Assembly (NCBI GenBank): GCA_038501625.1
Contig: JAZAYU010000010.1
Span: forward strand, 11,867,604 to 11,931,603
Source of the DNA: Corbicula japonica
Lineage: Eukaryota; Mollusca; Bivalvia; Venerida; Cyrenidae
Length of the DNA: 64,000 bases
Direction of reading: 5' to 3'
A model generated the notes under the pieces. That model worked only from the letters and a program-made list of their open reading frames with translations, was not told the origin of the DNA and did not search any database. The stretch's first letter is position 1; each line of letters opens with the position of its first letter. The translations under genes and the position numbers were made by a program. Below, in pieces: positions 26,878-34,907 of this stretch.

Positions 26878-27003
26878 TGTTTTGCAATGCTATTAGTTCT
26901 TGTGTTTTATATGTTTGTGTGCTTTTGCATGCAACATTGTGGAGCTGATGGTTGAGTTGGAGTCATTTCACCAAGAAAACTTGTACTTGTTTGTTAATAT
27001 GGC
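26878..27003 (+). mobile_element. Naiad 3'UTR internal fragment
   Basis: A fragment from 'gttttgcaatgctattag' to 'gaaaacttgtacttgtttg'. It stops before the cloverleaf. Flanking sequence gives no full copy. Confidence 0.7.
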
Positions 27004-27830
27004 TTTACGATTGATAACTTTTCTGTGATATGTAAATATTTTCCAGATTGGTTCTATGATTGTTATAACTGTAACAGTCATTACAATATATAATGACAAA
27101 GTTTTTCTTCAATCGATATCATGCTTTGCTTTTCAGCAGGGCTTTGACAAAATAAGCAATCAATCCGGCAGCAAAATTCTGGCAATACTAATTCGTATCT
27201 GAAGTATATTATAAACATTTTAAACGCTTTTTAAGCATGATTTTTTTAAATATAATTTTATCTTACATTTTAATGTAAATCGCCTAGATACAACTTCGAG
27301 GAAAAGTTTATGGAATAAAGAGAAAGAAAATAGGTATGCGTCAGCTCAGAATGGAGTCCGGGGCGCCTGCTAAGCAGCCGAGCATTCGGAAACTGAACCA
27401 CCATGATTGTGATAGACATGACTTTTGTCGCAGTCCAAAAAATAAAAGATCCCTCTGTTGAGTATAATAAAAAGCAGTCGATTAAATGAATAATCACTCT
27501 GTAATGTAAAATAATCAACAATATCCAGAGTTTTACATTTATTTTAAATGTATGATTGTCGTTGTGATTGTGATGCTAAAATGCGGCAACTGAGAGCAGC
27601 TGAGACAGGCCTGTAATCATTCGATTAAATTTATCAAAATCTATTAGGAGCATAATTCTGTTTTTAGCCTTATTTGTTTTCCGGTAACTATTGGCTATTT
27701 TCTCTGTTTTCGTACAATCAGTGCATATTTTAAACTTTAAATGCTCACATATGAATGCTTCGGCGACAGAGAATCGAAGTTTAGTGACGATCATTTTCGA
27801 GAGTTTATATGCGAACTTATCATGTGTCAG

Positions 27831-27937
27831 TTGCGAAATATAAGACGACACGAAAAAAAGGCCGTGCGAAGAAAGCTGCTGATAACGTGGATGAGCCCCG
27901 AGAATACCAGAATGTTGTTGACAACCAGAACAATTGA
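27831..27937 (+). CDS. Possible terminal exon, Lys-rich tail with a YQNV motif
   Basis: After an acceptor-like 'catgtgtcag' the frame starting at the third base is open for 34 codons to TGA. It gives a basic stretch (KYKTTRKKGRAKKAA) followed by an acidic, Tyr-containing tail (DEPREYQNVVDNQNN). The composition is typical of a membrane-protein cytoplasmic tail just inside a transmembrane segment, and YQNV fits the pYxN form bound by the Grb2 SH2 domain. The local sequence is richer in G and C than its surroundings. I found no upstream exon with a transmembrane segment, and unit B has no matching frame near 45,040-45,090, so the gene is unnamed and the call is tentative. Confidence 0.3.
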
Positions 27938-29073
27938 CCTAAAATTATGGTAGTAAGAAAGTCGATTTCAAATAATCGAAAAAAACTGTCTTTGACCAAA
28001 ATGAAACTAATTTACCGAGGAAAGACGAATTGTTTTTGTCTTAAGAAAACAAAAATCATTTCGGTATTTGTAAAGAGGTACAATAAAAAATTTAATACAA
28101 TTAAGGCAAAGCAATGTTTTTGACCGTTGTTTTAAGGCTAATTGATCTTAAATGTTCTTTGTGCCCTCTTTTGTCATAGATATAATTTTGGTATTAAACA
28201 TTGCAGTTCTGATCTTTTAAACTCATTATATATAAGCATATGCTCTTTCTCTGTCCAGCTGTCTTTTAGCACTCAAAATGACGTGTGCGTGTCTTCCTGT
28301 TTTAACATATAAATCGCGTTATATGAATCAACTTCGACGTTAGAAGACCATGTATCCAATTTACTCAATGTAAGCAGACAGTGCGACTGTACTTACCAAA
28401 AAAGAATTTAATTAGAATTTCATGTCTCAAACAATACTAAAGACTTTCTTGCATCAGGATTTATGATTTGGTCCTTTAGATGATTGCATCACTCAGACTG
28501 ATTTGATCTATAATCTATACAGCTACACAAATAAGTGAAAGTTCATCATTCGTCTCTCTTAAAACTCAGCATTTGGCGAAATTCTGAAGGTTTATTAGAA
28601 AAAATATATTTCAACGAGGATAAAAATTTATGAGTTGTTCGATAAAAACTAGAATATAATTGAGTAATTTAATTCTTAACAAATGCAATGACTTTCGTAA
28701 ATAATTAGCATCCCTGCTATTCAATAACACCTCCGTAATGTAATCAATAATTAAAATATTGCCTTGTGAATACAAAACATGCGAAAAGAACAGAGAATCA
28801 TTGTCTTGATATGAAATTAAAAATACAACTTGATAGAAGTTGATGTTGACCATTCCAAGGTAATATATAAAATCTTTGCCACGAAATTAACTGGAGCGGT
28901 GAGTATTATTCCTTGACATTCTGAAATATATTGATATAACTCCAAGGTCATTCAAAGCCAACAAAGCAAGAACAGACAAAGTACTTACCAGCCGTATCCA
29001 CATTGAAGGATAGTTTAAGTATGCTTATATACTGCCATTCACATTCATTAATAATCTGCATCGTTTAAAATTA

Positions 29074-29083
29074 GAATAATAAT

Positions 29084-29128
<45 letters not shown>
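29074..29128. repeat. (TAA)n microsatellite
   Basis: About 18 near-perfect AAT/TAA units. The homologous place in unit B (46,229-46,243) has only five, so the array expanded after the duplication or shrank in B. Confidence 0.9.
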
Positions 29129-29348
29129 CGCTTTCTCGTATCAGGATTTATTCTTTACTTTTTAAAGGCGTTATTAAACATTGTGTAATGTATTTTACCA
29201 GGTATTGGTTTATTTAAACTATGTACCTATTAAATTGAAAGGTAGCAGCCGTGATGAAAACACTTGAACAATGCTTATAGCTAGCTTTATCAAAATTTCT
29301 TATTATACCTACCACTTAACTCAGTAGGTGCAGTTACTGTAGATTTCG

Positions 29349-29620
29349 ACAACGTTGCGTGCAAAAGCACACTCACAAGAAGCTAATGACATCATCAAAC
29401 AAAAGAGATGTAAACTCAATGGCCTTCTTGAGACCAGAGCCCCTGGAGTGGGATCAGAAAAAAGTACGTTCTCTAAGAAGGCAAATGAATTCAGGAATCA
29501 AATCGCCAAATTGACAATACTGCATCAAAAAGTACACACACATACTACAAACGAAGCTTTTAGCATTGACAAGTGATAAAGAAAGGTACTCAATGACCGG
29601 ACTCTTGGCAACTATCTCAG
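29349..29620 (-). mobile_element. Old Naiad 3'UTR relic shared by both units
   Basis: Recognised on the minus strand from 'ccactccaggggctctggtc', 'gtgtgcttttgcacgcaacg' and a second, more decayed copy of the same words. The corresponding remains in unit B lie at about 46,505-46,990, so these insertions predate the duplication. Confidence 0.65.
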
Positions 29621-30029
29621 TATCAATAGAATTACCTATCTTAATCAGTTTAGCCTGACAGATTTAACATTTACAGAGTTTAAGAATCGTGAAGATGAAA
29701 TTAATCTTAATTGGACAACTTTTGTTCTCCAATCAATCAATCTTTCTGCCAGCCAACAAATCTAATATACCATTCTAGGCTTTACAAAAACAGAATAAAT
29801 GACAAGTCCATCCGGAAACAAAATATTTGCCCTATTTACAAAAGAATAAAGGTTTAGGCATTAGTTCAAGTTTCCCCGAAATCTCGCTGATATACGTGAA
29901 GCCATATTTCATATATGAACAAAAGTGTAACATATTAATTGAAAGCTATTATACAGGCCATTATTGTTATTATGTTCAGTTGTATAGACATATAAAGAAT
30001 AACAGGCTACTGTCTTTTGATAACAGATG

Positions 30030-31140
30030 ATATTGGACAATTCCAATATGGTACATATGTAGTAGGAACGGCGTTTTCATTTATATATTGTTGTCTTATT
30101 CATGTTGGTATTTAGGTTTGATGCTTTGTGTAGCTTATTGTTTTGTGTTTGACATTAACCTACTACTTAAACAATGATAACTACAAATACCTTAATAATA
30201 TTTATGTTGGCAAAATTATATTGAACTGCATTTTGCCGTTAGAACGATTTTTTATTGTTTTGGATCACAGTGCATCTGCGAAAGGAATAATATTTAAACA
30301 AATATGAATTCAACATGTATAAATCTTGAGATAATTGAAGACACCAAATGTTTTATCTGATGTTTGTTTAATACAACTGTGTAAAATGCCAATTAATTCA
30401 TTTTTGCCAAATAAATGCTAAATTTTCGGCGTTAAGAGACCGGTGAGGCAACACAGATAATTTTAACCTCAGGCCCTAATACCCTGCTGCGGCAACAAAT
30501 CCAGCGACCAGCGAACATATAAATATGCCGACTTTTATACGTGTCTCGATAATCTTTAATATAAGAACATTATAATTATATTCTGGTAGAGTATTATAAG
30601 AAGACAGCACGCCCAAAATTGTCATTTCCTACGTCTAGAATTTGCTTCGTTACTAATAATAAATGTATTTCTGGAATCGCAAAAGTGATAAGTAGAAATA
30701 GAAATTTAACAATATCGCTTTGTTATCCAAACAAATTTCGAAAAATTAATATTGTAAGCATTATGGTTTCAATCGTTTTAAAGAAAATGTTTTATTTATC
30801 GTTCTAATTCCATCACATATTTTTATGAAATTCAGTCAACATAGGTAATGAAACAAGATTCTTTATGGTTAAAACTTAGTAACTTCTTCGACAACAATCA
30901 AATAAGAATTAAATAGAATGGAATGAATTTTATACAAGTAATTACTTTTAAATTAAAAATGATATTGCCTCTACCTGGGAGCGAAAAAATAACATTTTTA
31001 TATGTACTATGATCTTCCATCAAAATATCCATTTTCTATGTATAAAGTTCTGCAAAGGTATGCAAATGTATATAAGACAATATCGAATCATTCTATTTGA
31101 ATCCTTTGTATGAAAAAAATGCAAGTGATATGCAAGTGAT
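30030..31140. other. Non-coding part of unit A
   Basis: No gene seen. It aligns in patches with 47,450-48,300 of unit B ('cctacgtctagaatttgctt', 'gataagtagaaa'). Confidence 0.5.
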
Positions 31141-31149
31141 ATGAAACAA

Positions 31150-31286
31150 ATGAAATATGCATATCAGGAATCGCCACACTCACAAACACAGCCTCCCCGC
31201 GCAGCGAAAAAGGAGAGGAAAAGATACGTGTTGATATAAGTATGTCAATTCAAATAAGACGCCACAAACAATTAACGACATAGAAT
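31150..31286 (-). mobile_element. Naiad 3'-terminal fragment
   Basis: Minus-strand terminal part of the UTR only: 'atatgcatatcaggaatcgcc' through 'gccacaaacaattaacga'. It is little diverged and not present in unit B. Confidence 0.8.
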
Positions 31287-31885
31287 GGTTTTTAATTTAT
31301 TAATCGAAAACTTAGATATGGGACACGCCACGTGAAAATGTGCTTCCGGTCATAGTTTGGACATTTTAGTTGTTACTACCGGAATATCTGGATAGAACAT
31401 TTTCTTCAGGTTTGCTGCTCTGTGCTCAATGGCTCAGCGGATTTTTTATTTATTTAACATATGCATTTCCTTTTTTGTGAGAATTTTATTTAATTTAAAA
31501 GTGTTCTTGGCATACGATTTAAATTACTTTCGTCATTTTCGTCAACTTATGGTATGAAGTCATCGTGGAGATAATATTAGAAACTAATTGTGATGGGCAA
31601 ATAAAGTTGAGTCATGATCACATCCGAGAAAGTGTTTTCAATCATGTCCATATCTAAGAATTGTTTGTTTTATTTCGGTTCATTTTAATTTGTATGAGTC
31701 AAATAGAAATATTACTCTTAGATTTATTAAAAACTGCCCAAACATAGCTCTATAACAATGTTTGTCCACCCACTTACAGTTGCGGGAATGTGTGCCAAAG
31801 GCACGCGCCGCCTAACTGGTTCTAACCATAATTGTTTTTCCTTGTTTCCATTAATAGCGAACGGAACATCGAAACATTTATTATA

Positions 31886-32441
31886 TACACTCAAAAAAAG
31901 TTCTAATTGGTCACTTTTTGTTCGTATTTTTTTTATAAGAAAGACATTGAATTCACTCTTTGTTTATGATCATATGCTAACAACAGTCTTCAACTTAAGC
32001 TTTAATCTTGCAATAATTGACTTTGGAACAGTTTGGCGAGAGTTATCCTTATTTTGCTAAAAATGCATTTCTTGCATAAAAAGGTCAAGCAAACAGAAAT
32101 TTGCTCTCATTCCTTGTTTTGTTTTAATAGGACCCCTCATTAGTAGGAAAAACAGAAAAAAATTATTAATCAACAGCACATTTGTTTTAATAACCCCCTT
32201 TCAAAGTATCCAATTTTAAAATTACCTCCCTTTCCATTAAAAACTGTTCTAATTTTGACTCTGCGGTGTAAGTAAATGGCAATGGATTCCTTTAAGAGAA
32301 CAATCAATAAAGATATAAAGTAATTGATTTCAAGACAAAACAGTTCTTTCCACAACCTCTCTTGACGTAGGGAAGAAACGAAACTAGCATACATGGTTAA
32401 CATATACAATTAATGACCAATTAGAACTTTGGTTGAGTGTA
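31886..32441. mobile_element. Non-autonomous TIR element, 556 bp
   Basis: TACACTCAAAAAAAGTTCTA.. at 31,886-31,913 is inverted at 32,414-32,441 with 26 of 28 bases matching. TA flanks both ends (TA-CACTC ... GAGTG-TA), consistent with a TA target duplication. The inside has no transposase. The corresponding part of unit B (about 48,300-48,420) lacks it, so it is a post-duplication insertion. Superfamily unassigned. Confidence 0.75.
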
Positions 32442-34354
32442 CACCTTAGTTGTTTATTTATGACATAAGGGCATTATTGGCTGAAATAAAAATATTTAGT
32501 GTTTTTTTAAATAACGGTTTCCCACCGCGGGGATTTTCTTCTTGGGAATGTTTTTTATTCCAGACTTATTCTATGGTATACCGTCATTAATATACAATTA
32601 CAATATATCTAGTAAGAAATTGTCTCGATGTTTAATGCTCTAAAATACATTTAAAGAAAATAATTATTAATCTGAAAAATACCAATTCTGATTAAACCTA
32701 TTAACCGCGTACCTATGACGAACGTTTCCATCATTGACGTATGTACCAGGTTTTATGACATCCTTACTCGTGAATTATAGTATTGTCTCAATCAAATAAA
32801 ACTAATAACACATTGTACTAAAACAGAATATTATCATTTTTGTTTCACTGCTGTTGAATGTTGGTACCTATAAAATTATTAAATTCCAAATAGGAACGTT
32901 TAGAAAATGGGTTAAAGTCATGGCGTTACATTATAAAGACACTTTTGGAGCCATAGCATGTGTGAGTTCTATCTTAATCAATTAACTGCACAAGTTCAAA
33001 ATAGAAATATACTCAACAGTGAAGTTCAGAACAATTAACTGTCATTCGCGGCGACGCCACTCGTTAAAATAGTTATTGTGATCTTACACTGGTGAAACGA
33101 ATATCACATTATATTTGTTATGTATACAGAGTGAATACTGTTTAATTTATGCTTTATTTATTAAAGTTCTTTTCTTAACAGCTTCTTTTTAATATAATAA
33201 TTTTAATTATACGCAGTAAAAACTAAACTTGTAAGTTTCTTTGAAATGAATAAATCAAAACCTTTATAGAACTGAAAACAAATATGATATAGATGATAGG
33301 ATATGAGTTTTTTTATTTATAATAGAGTATATTTTGGCATATTAAAAGTAGGTTTTAGTACAGTCTTGCTGTGAAGTTAATGAATACTGTAACAGCGCTA
33401 GCGTTTTTCATGATCTTACACTGAATCAGTAGTTCCACCAGTATTCTAAATTTCGACTTAAAATGGGTTGACTTACCTTAAACATTGAGTAAGTTAAAAA
33501 CGATGTCTTTTAAAATTGTTAATAAAAACTCCATATTTGTTATAAAGTATATTTTCAATTTAAAATGTTTAATTTGTTTTCAATGAATAAGATAGCCTTC
33601 CTGCCTTCCTTCCTGCCTTCCATGCTGTCGCCATTTTTGCCTTATTTTGTCCTCTTCGCCTCAAAATCAAACAAAATACTTATATTGTAATATTTCTATT
33701 GTTTTGCAGGTGTTTTCTTGATTTTGTATCCCTGATTTTAATGGCAAGAGAATTCTAGATTACTTGTACCAATATTTAAGAATCGTATCAAACACTTCAT
33801 TCTTTTAGCACAGTATCTCATGCAACCACCAAGAAGTTGAATACTAGCTTTTAAATAAACCTGTTTATAGTGTTCTAAGGAGAAATCAGTTACTTAAAAT
33901 GTAATTGTAAATTTAATTTCTGTTGATGTTCTTGTTTTGAGATAATGGCTTGTATCCGAATTGGAGTAAATAATGGTCTTTTGAAGCAGTGATTGTGCTT
34001 ACCTAAACGGAAATTTAATTATAAAGCAGTGTCTCTGTCAACAACTGTTCTTAGGAATTATTTGAAAAAAAATGAATTACCGAGACTTGTTTGATTTATG
34101 CTCTTTTAGCTTATAAATAAGTGATATCATATAATTAGTCTGACTACAACGGATGTCGAGAAATAGAATTCTGAAATGATTTAAGTGTTTGTCCATAAAA
34201 TGGTCAGGTTCTTATAGTTCCCTCCGGGTGTCAAGGACAAGCAGCTTGATAGAGGACACTGTGTAGTTTCATCATATCTGTTGCTTAGCTCAAGCATAAT
34301 TGGAATAACCGTTGCGGTTTGTTACACAAGTTAGTCTAAAGCACAGCTCCCTTA

Positions 34355-34383
34355 TAACACCAGGAACTCTGGTCTCAGTAAGG
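34355..34383 (+). mobile_element. Older Naiad 3'UTR, left part of the insertion target
   Basis: 'accaggaactctggtctcag' followed by 'taaggtcattga' is the hairpin region of an older plus-strand Naiad 3'UTR. Its remainder continues at 37,718 on the far side of the younger element. The same older copy is present in unit B (50,230-50,258 and 54,645-55,000). Confidence 0.75.
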
Positions 34384-34528
34384 TCATTGAAAGGTGAAAT
34401 ATGCATATCAGGAATCGCCACATTCAGAAAAAACAGCCTCCCCACACAGTCAAGAAGAAGAGAGGGGGAGAGAGCATGGTTAATAAAATAATCAATTTCA
34501 AAAAAGACACCACTAACAATAAACAAAA
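34384..34528 (-). other. Naiad 3'-terminal region
   Basis: The last ~145 nt of the element are pyrimidine-rich in the RNA sense (ctctctccccctctcttctt), then 'gtgtggggaggctgt', 'tgtggcgattcctgatatgc' and the terminus 'atatttcacc'. Relics that reach this region stop close to the same base, so it marks the 3' end used for reverse transcription. Confidence 0.7.
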
Positions 34529-34645
34529 ATGAGAACCCGAGGGGTTACCGCCTTGGAACGGTCAGTGGCAAATCAAATTGCCACTGGGGGTTTAAACCAG
34601 GTTCTAGGGTGCACCAACCTCACACTTGCCCCAACAGGTTCTCAT
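34529..34645 (-). ncRNA. Conserved cloverleaf-like RNA fold in Naiad 3'UTR
   Basis: The minus strand begins AUGAGAACC and ends GGUUCUCAU (9 bp). GGGG/CCCC extends this stem after a small internal loop. Inside are three hairpins in order: AGGUU/AACCU around GGUGCACC; CAGUGGCAA/UUGCCACUG (9 bp, 6-nt loop); and ACCG/CGGU. The result is a four-way junction. Other copies (5,847; 25,292; 42,206) replace the 3'-arm UCG by AAA, which pairs with the opposite UGUU, so the stem is kept. Function unknown. No hammerhead core (CUGANGA with GAAA) is visible. Confidence 0.65.
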
Positions 34646-34782
34646 ATCACAAAACAAGTACAAGTTGTCTTGGTGAAAAGACTCCAACCCACTTATCTGC
34701 TTAACAATGTTGCATGCAAAAGCACACAAACATATAAAACATTAGAAGCTAAGAGCATTGCAAAGCCGAAAGGGGTACTCAA

Positions 34783-34819
34783 TGATCTTACCGAGACCAG
34801 AGCTCCTGGAGTAAAATCA
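34783..34819 (-). ncRNA. Conserved 3'UTR hairpin with compensatory changes
   Basis: UGAUUUUAC pairs with GUAAGAUCA (9 bp, one G.U). Inside, CCAG/CUGG closes a GAGCU loop. In the relic at 2,612-3,076 a U-A pair is replaced by A-U, and in that at 5,847 the U.G becomes C-G. Both changes keep pairing, which argues for an RNA-level role. It lacks the AA loop and tandem G.A expected of a SECIS. Confidence 0.5.
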
Positions 34820-34855
34820 GCAAGAACTCGATGACAGGGATAAAAGAAACAAATC

Positions 34856-34907
34856 GAGTTTCTAGGTTCTTTTAAGAAAAGATTTCCCCAATAACCTTCA
34901 TAAACTC
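34856..34907 (-). promoter_or_regulatory. Candidate SECIS element
   Basis: The fold begins at the base after the TAA terminator. Stem GAGUU/AACUC closes it. AUGA (34,901-34,898) is followed by exactly 12 nt and then AAA (34,885-34,883). AGGUU/AACCU and further weaker pairs form the upper helix. GA lies on the 3' side at 34,862-34,861, positioned for the tandem G.A pairs of a SECIS core. The usual AUGA-to-AA distance is 11-12 nt. The relic at 25,460-25,512 keeps AUGA, AAA and AGA and a compensated closing stem. I scored this by eye only; the upper helix has bulges. Confidence 0.6.

Noticed and set aside
31758..32060. 100-residue ORF
   Set aside because: It runs across the left end of the 556-bp TIR element and has no domain.
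34783..34819. SECIS element at the CCAG/CTGG hairpin
   Set aside because: The stem is fully Watson-Crick/G.U where a SECIS needs tandem G.A, and the loop lacks AA. The fold at 34,856-34,907 fits better.
34529..34834. 101-residue plus-strand ORF, with similar ones at 2,619, 6,053, 7,082 and 25,694
   Set aside because: All are translations of Naiad 3'UTR copies, mostly antisense. The shared 'ALERSVA' peptide reflects the conserved RNA fold, not a protein.
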